From DATFQE01 sp963738205 (lineage in GTDB: Bacteria; Actinomycetota; Thermoleophilia; Gaiellales; Gaiellaceae): a stretch of 64,000 nt of DNA. Below are positions 6,561-14,950 of the stretch, in pieces (position 1 is the first letter of the stretch; each line of letters begins with the position of its first letter). A program made the translations under genes and the position numbers. The stretch covers positions 1,178,001 through 1,242,000 of the forward strand of contig CAVTVQ010000007.1 of the NCBI GenBank assembly GCA_963738205.1. The letters run 5' to 3'. The notes beneath the pieces were generated by a model. That model ran no database searches. It was given only the letters and a program-made list of their open reading frames with translations, and had not been told where the DNA came from.

Positions 6561-9043
6561 GCGAGACCACCGTCGCGCCCGGGCAGCCGCTCATCGTCGA
6601 CGAGCAGGAGACCAAGCCCGGCTTCATCGGCCAGAACGTGCCGCGGAAGGAAGACCAGCGGCTCGTCCAGGGCGAGGGCGTGTTCGTCGACGACGTCAAA
6701 CGCCACGGCATGGCGTACGTGCATTTTGTGCGGTCGCCGTACGCCCACGCGGCGATCACGCGCATCGACGTCTCGAAGGCTGCCGAGCTCGAGGGCGTGT
6801 ACGGCACGCTGATCGGGGAGGAGGTCGCCGCCACCACCGACCCGTTCTTCCAGATCGCCCCGCCGCCCGGCGGGCACGTGAAGGACTTCGCCCTCGCCGT
6901 CGGCCGGGTCAGGCACGTTGGCGAGCCGATCGTCGCGGTCGCCGCCGTCACACGCGAGCTGGCCCGCGACGCCGCCGACCTGGTCGAGGTCGACTACGAG
7001 CCGCTCGAGCCCGTGCTCGACCCGGAAACGGCGGCCGACCCGGCGACGCCGATCCTCCACGACGACGTCGGCTCGAACGTGATCTGGTCGGGCGAGTTCG
7101 ACTACGGCGACTACGACGCGGCCCTCGCCGAGGCCGACAAGGTCGTTCGGATCAAGCGCCTGCACTTCGACCGCTTCTCGTCGACGCCGCTCGAGACCAG
7201 CGGCGCAGTCGTGGAGTACAACCGCGGCACGGCGCAGTGGACGATCCACTCGAACAACCAGTTCCCGGGCTTCGCGCAGATCATGATGGCGCCGGCGCTG
7301 CGGGTGGGAATCGACAAGCTCCGCTTCGTCTCGCAGGACATCGGCGGCGGCTTCGGCAACAAGATCTGCACCCACGTCCAGCTCGTCGCGCTCTGCCTGT
7401 TCTCCCGCAAGCTCAAGCGCCCGGTCAACTGGACCGAGTGGCGCACCGACCAGCACACGGCGAACTCGCACGGCAACGAGCGGGTCTTCCTCGACGTCGA
7501 GGTGCCGGTCACGGCGGACGGCACGCTGCTCGGCTTCCGGGCCCGCATGATCGACGACTGCGGCGCCTACACCCGCTACGAGCCGCTCGGCTGCATCATC
7601 TGGGCGCAGGTGACGCCGGGCGTCTACCGCTGGCGCAACATCCGTGTCGACTTCACCCAGGTCTGCACGAACAAGTCGCCCTGTGGTCCCAACCGCGGCT
7701 ACTCGCGCATGCAGCACCTCTGGTTCACCGAGCGCGTGATCGACATCGTCGCGCAGGAGCTCGGCATCGACCCGGTCGAGATCCGCAAGCGCAACTACAT
7801 CCGCTCCGAGGAGATGCCCTACGAGACGCCGAACGGCTGCATCTACGACTCCGGCGACTACGCGGCCTGCCTCGACCAGGCGCTCGAGCTGATCGGCTAC
7901 AACGGCATCGAGGAGCGCCGGCGCGACGCGGAGGCGCGCGGCAAGCTGCTGGGCGTCGGGATCGGCTCGACGCTCGACTCCGGCACGAACAACTTCGGCC
8001 AGTCGACGATTCTCAACCCGGAGCTGCAGTTCTCTGGGAACAACGAGGTCGCGACCGTGAAGCTCGACATCTTCGGCGAGATCGTCGTCACGATCGGGAC
8101 GACCCCGCAGGGCCAGAGCCACGAGACGACGGCCGCGCAGGTCGTCGCCGAGATCCTCGGCGTCACGCCCGACGACGTGAACGTGCGGGCGGGCCACGAC
8201 AGCTACTGGAACTCGCACGCCGGCTTCTCCGGGACGTACGCAAGCCAGTTCGCGGTCACCGGGCTGGGCGCCGTCAAGGGCGCGACCGACATGCTCGCCG
8301 AGGAGATCAAGCAGATCGGGGCCGCCGTCCTCGGCGCCGAGTCGACCGACGACGTCCACCTCGAGGGCGGCTTCGTCAAGCGGAACGACAACCCCGAGGC
8401 GGCCCTGCCCTTCATGGCGTGCGGCGCGATCGTCAACGCGAACAACGCCGTGCTTCCGCTGGAGGCCCGGAGCATCACGCTCAACTGCCGCTATGTCTAC
8501 GTCCCGCCGCACCAGCTGCCGGACAAGGAGCGCAAGTACGGGAACCTGACCCTGACGTACGCGAACCAGGTGCACGCGTGCGTCCTCGAGATCGATCCCG
8601 AGACGGGTGTCTACGAGATCGTCGACTACAGCGCAGTCGACGACTGCGGCATCCGGATCAACCCGCAGATCGTCGAGGGCCAGGTGCACGGTGCGACCGC
8701 GCAGTCGATCGGGGCCGCCACGCACGAGACGTTCCCCTACGACGCGGACGGGAACCTGCTGACGCCGAACTTCTACGACTACCACGTCCCGCACGCGCTC
8801 GACATGCCGCCGATGAAGACGGGCTACGTCGAGTCGCCCTCGCCGTTCACGCCGCTCGGCGCGAAGGGGATGGGCGAAGGCGGCGGCGCCGGCATCAGCG
8901 CCGTGTGCGCAGCGCTCCAGAACGCGCTCGCCGCCGCCGGGAAGCCGATCGTGTACGACAGCTCGAACCCGTACAGGCGGGTCTGGGAGCTGCTGCGCAA
9001 CCCCGACGAGAGCCGCGCGCTCGTCTCGGTCGACGACGCGTGA
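6557..9043 (+). CDS. molybdenum hydroxylase large (molybdopterin-binding) subunit, non-CO-dehydrogenase type
   Basis: An 828-residue catalytic subunit with the N-terminal a/b hammerhead (~20-150) and the Mo-cofactor domains. Seen are GGGFGNK near residue 263 (cofactor contact) and GAKGMGEGGG with the presumed catalytic base E774. The active-site loop, which is AYxCSFR in true CO dehydrogenase and AYRGAGR-like in many relatives, here reads KSPCGPNRGYSR (residues ~373-384), so CO oxidation is unlikely. The enzyme should hydroxylate an N-heterocycle, aldehyde or similar carbon using water; the substrate is unknown. Start GTG 6557 overlaps the coxS stop. Confidence 0.92.
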   Translation: MSETTVAPGQPLIVDEQETKPGFIGQNVPRKEDQRLVQGEGVFVDDVKRHGMAYVHFVRSPYAHAAITRIDVSKAAELEGVYGTLIGEEVAATTDPFFQIAPPPGGHVKDFALAVGRVRHVGEPIVAVAAVTRELARDAADLVEVDYEPLEPVLDPETAADPATPILHDDVGSNVIWSGEFDYGDYDAALAEADKVVRIKRLHFDRFSSTPLETSGAVVEYNRGTAQWTIHSNNQFPGFAQIMMAPALRVGIDKLRFVSQDIGGGFGNKICTHVQLVALCLFSRKLKRPVNWTEWRTDQHTANSHGNERVFLDVEVPVTADGTLLGFRARMIDDCGAYTRYEPLGCIIWAQVTPGVYRWRNIRVDFTQVCTNKSPCGPNRGYSRMQHLWFTERVIDIVAQELGIDPVEIRKRNYIRSEEMPYETPNGCIYDSGDYAACLDQALELIGYNGIEERRRDAEARGKLLGVGIGSTLDSGTNNFGQSTILNPELQFSGNNEVATVKLDIFGEIVVTIGTTPQGQSHETTAAQVVAEILGVTPDDVNVRAGHDSYWNSHAGFSGTYASQFAVTGLGAVKGATDMLAEEIKQIGAAVLGAESTDDVHLEGGFVKRNDNPEAALPFMACGAIVNANNAVLPLEARSITLNCRYVYVPPHQLPDKERKYGNLTLTYANQVHACVLEIDPETGVYEIVDYSAVDDCGIRINPQIVEGQVHGATAQSIGAATHETFPYDADGNLLTPNFYDYHVPHALDMPPMKTGYVESPSPFTPLGAKGMGEGGGAGISAVCAALQNALAAAGKPIVYDSSNPYRRVWELLRNPDESRALVSVDDA

Positions 9044-9495
9044 AGCTCGAAGGTGAGCGGACGTTCGAGGCACCCCGCACGCTCGTGTGGGAGGTGCTGA
9101 ACGACCCCGAGCAGATGGCCGAGGTGATGCCCGGCGTCGAGAGCTTCGACGTCGAGGACGATCGCCACTGGAGCGCGCACGTGAAGATCCCGCTCGGGCT
9201 CGGCGGGCTCCGTCTGAGCATCAACTTCGAGAAGATCGAGGAGCGGAACCCCGACTTCGCCCGCCTGCACGCCAAGGGCACCGGCGTCGGCGCGCTGATG
9301 GACATGGACACCCAGTTCAATCTCAGCGAGGCCGAAGGCGCGACCGTGATGCGCTGGGAGGCGGACGTCCGCGTCGCCGGCCCGGTCGGGAGCATGGGCC
9401 AGCGTGTGCTGCAGCCGATCGTGAACCAGCAGGTCAAGAACGTGCTGGGGGCGCTCGACCAGCAGATCGCAAAAGCCGGTTTGCAGAGCTCCTAA
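9040..9495 (+). CDS. CoxG-like SRPBCC-domain protein
   Basis: A 151-residue START/Bet v1-like (SRPBCC) protein, starting GTG overlapping the large-subunit stop (GTGA). The opening (LEGERTFEAPRTLVWEVLND) and MPGVESFDV are typical of CoxG, a family encoded beside molybdenum hydroxylases and thought to help place the enzyme at the membrane or aid cofactor insertion. The C-terminal hydrophobic anchor of some CoxG proteins is not obvious; the end is amphipathic (QQVKNVLGALDQQIAKAG). It closes the first gene block: a strong hairpin begins at its stop codon. Confidence 0.85.
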   Translation: MKLEGERTFEAPRTLVWEVLNDPEQMAEVMPGVESFDVEDDRHWSAHVKIPLGLGGLRLSINFEKIEERNPDFARLHAKGTGVGALMDMDTQFNLSEAEGATVMRWEADVRVAGPVGSMGQRVLQPIVNQQVKNVLGALDQQIAKAGLQSS

Positions 9496-9526
9496 CGCAG
9501 TGAGGCGCTGTGCCCCACCGCGTTAG
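9492..9526 (+). terminator. hairpin overlapping the coxG stop codon
   Basis: Left arm 9492-9505 (CTAACGCAGTGAGG) pairs with 9513-9526 (CCCCACCGCGTTAG): 12 of 14 pairs, two A.C mismatches, 7-base loop. The TAA stop lies in the arm. No T-tract follows, so this is a weak intrinsic terminator or a 3'-end stabiliser separating coxMSLG from the genes behind it. Confidence 0.55.
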
Positions 9527-9543
9527 AAGCTCTCCTACCTGAA

Positions 9544-9549
9544 TAGGAT
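9544..9549 (+). promoter_or_regulatory. -10-like element for a leaderless internal transcript
   Basis: TAGGAT (TANNNT type) lies seven bases before GTG 9557, the spacing of leaderless actinobacterial genes, and the GTG has no Shine-Dalgarno. No good -35 is seen; TTAGAA at 9523-9528 is 15 bases away and sits inside the preceding hairpin. Confidence 0.4.
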
Positions 9550-9556
9550 CGCTTCG

Positions 9557-10585
9557 GTGAGCAGCCCGTTTCGAATCGGGGTGATGCAGCTGACGATGGA
9601 GCCGCTCGACGAGATGCTCGCGTCGGCGCGCGTCATGGACGAGGTCGGGATGGACACCATCTGGCTCGCCGAGGCTTATCCGTGGTGGCGGAAGCACGGG
9701 ATGGAGGCGCGCTCCTCGACGGTCGTCTCCGCGCTGATGGCGGCCGAGACAAAGCGGCTGACGATCGGCTGGGGGATCATCTCGCCCTTCACCCGGCACC
9801 CCGTCCAGGTGGCGATGGACGCGCGGGTCGTCCAGGAGGCGGCGGGCCCGGGGCGGTTCCTGCTCGGCTTCGGAACCTCGAAGATCTTCCTCAACAACAC
9901 GAAGCAGCAGACGAACAGGACGCTCGGGCCGATGCGGGATGCGGTGGAGATCGTGCGCGGTGTGCTCTCGGGCGACGCGTTCCAGTACGACGGCGACACG
10001 TGGAGCGCCGACGTACCGGGGCTCCAGAACGGCGCCCACACGCCGCGAGAAGTCCCGCCGGTCTACGTGGCGGCGACGGCGCCGAAGATGCAGGCGCTGG
10101 CGGGCGAGATCGGGGACGGGTGTCTCACGCCGTCGATCACGACGCCCGCGTTCGTGCGCTACACACGCGAGAACGTCGCAGCCGACATCGACATCGGCTG
10201 CACGATCGTTGCGTCGATCGCCGCAGACCGGTCAACGGGCCGAGACGGCGCGCGGGAGATCGCCGGGATGTACCTCGCGAACAAGGTCCAGAACATCCAG
10301 GGCGCGGCCGACACGCTGCTCGAGCTCGCCGGGATCGACCAGGAGGAGATCCGCCCTGTCGCCGAGGCGATGGAGCAGGGCGGCCGCCTGGCAGCGAAGG
10401 AGCAGGTGACCGACGATCTGCTGGACAAGTGCAAGCCGATCGCGGGCACACCGGAGGACTGCATCGCCGCGATCGAGGAGTACCGGGACGCCGGCTGCAC
10501 CCACGTGATGCTCGAGCTCTGGGGAGACGACCGCCACGGCCAGATCCGGCGCTTCGGCGACAAGGTGCTGCCGCACTTCCGATGA
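9557..10585 (+). CDS. LLM-class (luciferase-like) oxidoreductase, possibly F420-dependent
   Basis: A 342-residue TIM-barrel oxidoreductase of the luciferase/methylene-H4MPT reductase superfamily. Signs are FRIGVMQLTMEP at the N-terminus, DTIWLAEAYPWW, and RTLGPMRDAVEIVRGVLSG followed by GDTWSADVPG, all typical of the family. Members bind FMN or coenzyme F420; in actinobacteria F420 is common, but the cofactor cannot be settled here. GTG start with the leaderless-type element just upstream. Its TGA overlaps the M20 gene start, so it begins a second translationally coupled run of catabolic genes. Confidence 0.85.
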   Translation: MSSPFRIGVMQLTMEPLDEMLASARVMDEVGMDTIWLAEAYPWWRKHGMEARSSTVVSALMAAETKRLTIGWGIISPFTRHPVQVAMDARVVQEAAGPGRFLLGFGTSKIFLNNTKQQTNRTLGPMRDAVEIVRGVLSGDAFQYDGDTWSADVPGLQNGAHTPREVPPVYVAATAPKMQALAGEIGDGCLTPSITTPAFVRYTRENVAADIDIGCTIVASIAADRSTGRDGAREIAGMYLANKVQNIQGAADTLLELAGIDQEEIRPVAEAMEQGGRLAAKEQVTDDLLDKCKPIAGTPEDCIAAIEEYRDAGCTHVMLELWGDDRHGQIRRFGDKVLPHFR

Positions 10586-11778
10586 TCGACCGCGACCGCC
10601 TCGTCGACCTTGCGCTGCGGCTCGTCTCGACGCCGTCGTTCACCGGCTCCGAGGAGGCGGCGGCCGACCTCATGCGCTCCGAGCTCGCCGCGCTCGGGTT
10701 GCAGGTGCAATGGCAGCAGGTCGAGGACGGACGCGCGAACGTGCTCGGCACCTGGCCGGGGCAAGGCGGCGGGCCGACGCTGATGCTGAACGGGCACCTC
10801 GACACCTCGTACTCGGGCCAGGAGCCATGGCTGGCGGGGGTCCCCGGCTTTCAGCCGCAGGGCTTCGAGCGGGACGGTCGCATCTACGGGCTAGGCATCT
10901 CGAACATGAAGGGCGCGCTCGCCGCCTACGTGGAAGCGGTGCGCTCCCTGATGGACGACGGCGTCAGGCTCGAGGGCGACGTTCTGATCGCGGCGGTCGC
11001 CGGCGAGATCGAGAAGACGCAGCAGGGCGACGCCCAGGGCGCCGAGTACCGCGGTTACGCAACCGGCTCGCGCCACCTCGTCGGTCACGGCGGCGCCGCG
11101 GACATGTGCATCCTCGGCGAGCCCACGGAGAACAAGCTCGTGCTCGCCCACTTCGGGACGATCTGGCTGCGTCTCTCGACCCGGGGGCCGTTCGTCCACA
11201 CAGCCTTCAGCTCGGGCCGTCTAGCGGAGAACTCGATCGTGCGCATGCGCGACGTCCTGGACGCCGTGCTCGAGTGGCTGCCGCGCTGGGAGGTGGAGAT
11301 GAGCTACGACGGCGTGCGCGGGGTCGCGAACGTCGGCGCGATCCAAGGCGGCTTCGGCTGGCGTGTCTCGCGGACGCCGCACGCGACCGATCTGTTCGTC
11401 GACCTGCGCGTGCCCCCGTCGGTGCCGATGGCCGAGGCGCGACGGAAGGCGCTCGAGTTCGGGCGCTCGCTCGACGGCGTCGAAGCCGAGGTGTACGTGA
11501 CGGCGCCCGGCGCCGAGATCGACGAGGGCCATCCCCTCGTCGGCGCGCTCGCCGAGGCGCACGCGGACGTGTTCGGAGCTCCCGCCGAGCGCGACGTCAC
11601 ACGCTGGTTCTCCGATGCCTCCGTGCTCACGCGCTACGGGATCGCGACCGTGAACTACGGCACCTCGAGCGGGCTGCCCGACGCCGAGCTGGGCGAGAAT
11701 CTCGAGATCGACGGGCTCGTGAAGACAGCTGACGTCTACGCGCGCGCCATTCAAGCCGCTTGCGGGGTGGTCGCGTGA
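10582..11778 (+). CDS. M20-family deacylase/peptidase (ArgE/DapE-like) with altered metal site
   Basis: 398 residues with the M20 layout: the catalytic domain interrupted by a dimerisation lid. LNGHLDTSY supplies H72 and D74. The next motif, normally DMKGG with the metal-bridging Asp, is GISNMKGA with N108. The usual EE pair (general base plus ligand) is GEIE (E142, I143, E144). CILGEPT and a later His are kept. M20 enzymes hydrolyse N-acyl or peptide bonds; the changed ligands suggest altered metal use or an unusual substrate rather than decay, since the rest is intact. A role in N-acyl cleavage within this pathway is inferred. Confidence 0.85.
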   Translation: MIDRDRLVDLALRLVSTPSFTGSEEAAADLMRSELAALGLQVQWQQVEDGRANVLGTWPGQGGGPTLMLNGHLDTSYSGQEPWLAGVPGFQPQGFERDGRIYGLGISNMKGALAAYVEAVRSLMDDGVRLEGDVLIAAVAGEIEKTQQGDAQGAEYRGYATGSRHLVGHGGAADMCILGEPTENKLVLAHFGTIWLRLSTRGPFVHTAFSSGRLAENSIVRMRDVLDAVLEWLPRWEVEMSYDGVRGVANVGAIQGGFGWRVSRTPHATDLFVDLRVPPSVPMAEARRKALEFGRSLDGVEAEVYVTAPGAEIDEGHPLVGALAEAHADVFGAPAERDVTRWFSDASVLTRYGIATVNYGTSSGLPDAELGENLEIDGLVKTADVYARAIQAACGVVA

Positions 11779-12641
11779 AGCTGGTCACCTACGACGGCGG
11801 GAAGGTCGGCCGCGTGGACGGCGACGAGATCGCGCGGCTCGACGTGCCCGACCTGCGCACGTACTTCGAGCGCGGTGGCGCGGACGACCTCGACGAGCCG
11901 ACAGCGCTCGCCGACGCCGACCTGCAGGCGCCGATCGTCCCGAAGAAGTTCTTCCACACCGCCGGCAACTTTCGCGAGCACGAGGAGGAGTCGAAGCGCG
12001 TGGGCTGGTCGCACGAGATCGCGCCGTGGATCGTGTTCTTCCAGAACGTCGACGCGATCGTCGGGCCAGACGAGCCGGTTGTGTATCCGGAGCACCTGAC
12101 CGAGGAGCTCGACTACGAGCTCGAGCTCGCCGTGGTGATCTCGAAGTCGGGGAAGTGGTTCTCGCCCGAGCAGGCGCTGGACTACGTCGGCGGCTACGTG
12201 ATCTTCAACGACATCACGGCCCGGGACATCCAGCGCCGAGAGATGCGCTCGGGCGTCTTCTCGTTCTGCAAGGCGATCGACACGTTTTGTCCGCTCGGGC
12301 CGTGGATCGTCACTCCGGACGAGATCCCCGACCCGCACGACCTGGCGATGGAGCTGCGCGTCAACGGCGAGGTGCGCCAGACCTCGCACTCCGGCCGCAT
12401 GTCGACCACGATCCCGGAGATCCTGTCGCACTACTCGCCGCTCGGCTACAGCGCCGGCGACGTCGTCTCCACAGGCACGGTCTCGGGCGTCGCGGGCTTC
12501 AGCGAGGACGCCGCCTCGCTCTACCTCAAGCCCGGCGACGTGATGGAGGCCGAGATCGAGGGGATCGGCGTGCTCCGCAACCCCGTCGTCTCCTGGCAGC
12601 AGGCGCACGGTGCGCCCCCTCCGCCTCGCATCCGCTGGTAG
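11775..12641 (+). CDS. fumarylacetoacetate hydrolase (FAH) family protein
   Basis: 288 residues, GTG start overlapping the M20 stop (GTGA). The C-terminal FAH fold is clear: H61 in FFHTAGNF, the Mg-binding E115/E117 (LDYELELAVV), D146 (FNDITARDIQ) and TGTVSGVAGF. Members cleave a C-C bond in 2,4-diketo acids or act as 2-oxo-hydratases/decarboxylases in ring-fission pathways. The short N-terminal domain resembles the bacterial fumarylpyruvate hydrolase type rather than the eukaryotic enzyme. Position among ring-hydroxylation and hydrolysis genes supports a late catabolic step. Substrate unknown. Confidence 0.9.
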   Translation: MKLVTYDGGKVGRVDGDEIARLDVPDLRTYFERGGADDLDEPTALADADLQAPIVPKKFFHTAGNFREHEEESKRVGWSHEIAPWIVFFQNVDAIVGPDEPVVYPEHLTEELDYELELAVVISKSGKWFSPEQALDYVGGYVIFNDITARDIQRREMRSGVFSFCKAIDTFCPLGPWIVTPDEIPDPHDLAMELRVNGEVRQTSHSGRMSTTIPEILSHYSPLGYSAGDVVSTGTVSGVAGFSEDAASLYLKPGDVMEAEIEGIGVLRNPVVSWQQAHGAPPPPRIRW

Positions 12642-13796
12642 ATGGGCTGGCCGCGCGACGATGCGAAGCTGGAGCGCGTTCGCGCGATCATGGCCGAGGA
12701 CGGTCTCGACGCGCTCGTCGTGAGGGCGCCCGACAACGTCCTCTACCTCAGCAACTTCTGGGGCATGAAGGGCTACGACGCGGTCGTCTTCCCGCTCGAC
12801 GGAGAGCCGACGCTGATCTGCCTGGAGGCCTCGGCGGACGACGCCGAGCGAACCGCGTGGACGACCGACGTGCGTTTCCTCAAGGGCTACGACGAGGGCG
12901 ACCCACGGCCGCCCACGGCACGCACGCTCGACCTGACCCTCGACGCCGCTCGTCCGTACGAGCGGGTCGGGCTCGAGCTCTCGCTCGGCACACAAGCTTC
13001 GGACCGGATGGTGGGCGAGCCGACGACGTACACGAAGGCGTGGTTCGACGCGTGGCCGAACGCCGTCGACGCGACGCCGCTCCTCGCGCGCGCGCGCGAG
13101 ATCAAGACCGAGCAGGAGATCGAGCGGATGCGGCTCGCCAACGAGATCGCGGCCGCGGCGATGGAGCACGTCCGCTCGAATCTGACGCCCGGGATGAAGG
13201 AGAGCGAGGCTGCGGCGATCTGGAACGGCTTCGTGCACGGGCACGGGACCGGGTGGGACGGCAAGGTCGAGCTGGCGCACGGGTTCTCGCTCGTCTGGTC
13301 GGGGCCGGGCATCCGCACGTTCACGGCGACCGGCACCCGCCCGGTGCAGGAGCAGGAGCCGACCCTGTTCGAGATCTGGGTCTGCGCCGACGGCTACTGG
13401 TGCGACCATACGAAGAACCTCTGCCCGGGCGAGCTCACGCCCGAGTACGAGCGCCTGCTCGAGAGCCTCACCGCCGTCTACGACCGGGCTGTCGACCACT
13501 GCCGTCCAGGCGCGAGTCTGGCCGAGCTCGACCGGCTGATCCGCGAAGGAATCGCCGAGGCGGGATACGAGGGCCAGCCCTCGCACCCGGTCGCACACGG
13601 CGTCGGCGCCCGCGCGCATGAGCCGCCCTACGCGCACCAGGCCGGATCGGGCACGATCGAGGAAGGGATGGTGCTCGCGATCGAGCCGGGGATCTACTGG
13701 GAGGGCGGCGGCGGCCTCAGGCTGGAGGACAACTTCCTGATCACCGCCGCGGGCGCCGAGAAGCTGTCGCCCTTCCCCGACGGAGTCGTGCGGTGA
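12642..13796 (+). CDS. M24-family hydrolase (Xaa-Pro peptidase/ectoine-hydrolase fold)
   Basis: 384 residues: a creatinase N-terminal domain (~8-140, DALVVRAPDNVLYLSNFWG) and the pita-bread catalytic domain. Ligand positions read EIW (Glu in place of the first Asp), DGYWCDHT (second Asp kept), HPVAHGVGARAHEPP (both His), AIEPGIY and LRLEDN (both Glu). It can therefore probably bind a metal pair. M24 enzymes include proline peptidases, ectoine hydrolase (EutD/DoeA) and DMSP lyase DddP, so the activity is open. ATG abuts the FAH stop with no gap. A second M24 member at 25.4 kb has lost its ligands. Confidence 0.9.
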   Translation: MGWPRDDAKLERVRAIMAEDGLDALVVRAPDNVLYLSNFWGMKGYDAVVFPLDGEPTLICLEASADDAERTAWTTDVRFLKGYDEGDPRPPTARTLDLTLDAARPYERVGLELSLGTQASDRMVGEPTTYTKAWFDAWPNAVDATPLLARAREIKTEQEIERMRLANEIAAAAMEHVRSNLTPGMKESEAAAIWNGFVHGHGTGWDGKVELAHGFSLVWSGPGIRTFTATGTRPVQEQEPTLFEIWVCADGYWCDHTKNLCPGELTPEYERLLESLTAVYDRAVDHCRPGASLAELDRLIREGIAEAGYEGQPSHPVAHGVGARAHEPPYAHQAGSGTIEEGMVLAIEPGIYWEGGGGLRLEDNFLITAAGAEKLSPFPDGVVR

Positions 13797-14950
13797 TCTG
13801 GGCCGGAAGCCTGAACCGGCCGCACGAGCTCGAGGCCGAGGTCGGCTTCTACGACACGACGCTGCGCGACGGCGAGCAGACGGTCGGCGTAGTCCTCAGT
13901 CCCGACGACAAGCTCGAGATCGCCCGCGCGCTTGCCGACGCCGGCGTCGAGCGCATCGAGGCGGGGTTCCCACGCGTCTCCGAGGACGACTACCGCGCGG
14001 TCGAGCTGATCGCGGGCGACGGGCTGGCCGCGGAGATCTGGGGCTTCTCGCGTGCCGTGCGCGCTGACGTCGAGGCGCTCGTCGAGCTCGGCGTCCAGGC
14101 GAGCGTGATCGAGTCGCCGATCTCCGACCTCAAGCTGACCGCCCTCGGAGTCTCGCGCGAGACGATGCTCGGGCGGATCCGCGACGCGGTGGCGTACGCC
14201 GTCGAGAGCGGGATCCGCGTCGGATACTTCGGCGTCGACTCCACCCGCGCCGAGCCCGACTTCTACGACGCGGCATACACGACCGCCGCCGAGGCCGGGG
14301 CCACGGAGGTCGTCGTCGTCGACACGATCGGGGTGGCGGGGCCGGAGGCGGTCGGCGAGCTCGTCCACCGGACGCGCGAGCTCGTCGGGCCGGAGGTGCC
14401 CGTGCACTTCCACGGCCACAACGACTTCGGGCTGGCGACCGCGAACGCCGTCGCGGCCGTCCGTGCGGGCGCGCGCTGGATCCACGGCACCGTCAACGGC
14501 ATGGGCGAGCGGGCGGGCAACGCGAACATCGCAGAGGTCGCGCTCGCACTGAAGGCGCTCTACGGCGTCGAGACCAAGCTCGACCTCGCACGGATGCGGG
14601 CGCTCGCCGATCGCGTCCGGTCGCTCGCCGGTTACGAGCTGGAGCCGTGGAAGCCGCTCGTGGGCGAGAACCTCTTCCGCCGTGAGAGCGGTGCGGTCGC
14701 GAGCCAGTTCCACGATCCGCCGTCGATCGAGCCGTACTCGTCGGAGCTCGTCGGCGCCGAGCGCTCGATCGTGCTCGGCAAGAAGAGCGGCATCGACTCG
14801 ATCCGGATCAAGTGCGAGGAGCTCAGGCTGGACGTGGCCGAAGGCGCGTATCCAGATCTGCTGGCACGCGTGAAGCAGCTCGGGACCAGCAAGCGGGGCC
14901 TGGTCACCGACGAAGAGTTCCGTCAACTCGTTCGGGAAGGAGCGACGTGA
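13793..14950 (+). CDS. isopropylmalate/homocitrate synthase-family aldol enzyme (HMGL-like)
   Basis: 385 residues containing only the TIM-barrel catalytic region and a short helical C-terminus; the LeuA allosteric domain is absent. DTTLRDGEQ at 21-29 gives the metal Asp and catalytic Arg, HFHGHND near 204 the two metal His, and NGMGERAGN the C-terminal loop. Relatives condense acetyl-CoA with 2-oxo acids (homocitrate, citramalate, isopropylmalate) or split 3-hydroxy acyl compounds. Inside a catabolic operon it could act on a 2-oxo acid released by the FAH enzyme, which is a guess. GTG start overlaps the preceding stop. Confidence 0.87.
   Translation: MIWAGSLNRPHELEAEVGFYDTTLRDGEQTVGVVLSPDDKLEIARALADAGVERIEAGFPRVSEDDYRAVELIAGDGLAAEIWGFSRAVRADVEALVELGVQASVIESPISDLKLTALGVSRETMLGRIRDAVAYAVESGIRVGYFGVDSTRAEPDFYDAAYTTAAEAGATEVVVVDTIGVAGPEAVGELVHRTRELVGPEVPVHFHGHNDFGLATANAVAAVRAGARWIHGTVNGMGERAGNANIAEVALALKALYGVETKLDLARMRALADRVRSLAGYELEPWKPLVGENLFRRESGAVASQFHDPPSIEPYSSELVGAERSIVLGKKSGIDSIRIKCEELRLDVAEGAYPDLLARVKQLGTSKRGLVTDEEFRQLVREGAT

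Noticed and set aside
6509..9073. 854-residue ORF on the minus strand opposite the Mo-hydroxylase large subunit
   Set aside because: It is the mirror of a well-conserved gene; its translation is Val/Asp/Arg-rich low complexity with no domain, as expected for antisense frames in high-GC DNA. The same applies to long antisense ORFs at 11751-13637, 22722-24209, 29519-30928 and 53927-55933.
5266..9495. Aerobic carbon monoxide dehydrogenase (coxMSL)
   Set aside because: The subunits are homologous but the large subunit lacks the AYxCSFR loop that binds the Cu/Se-dependent site, so CO oxidation is not supported.
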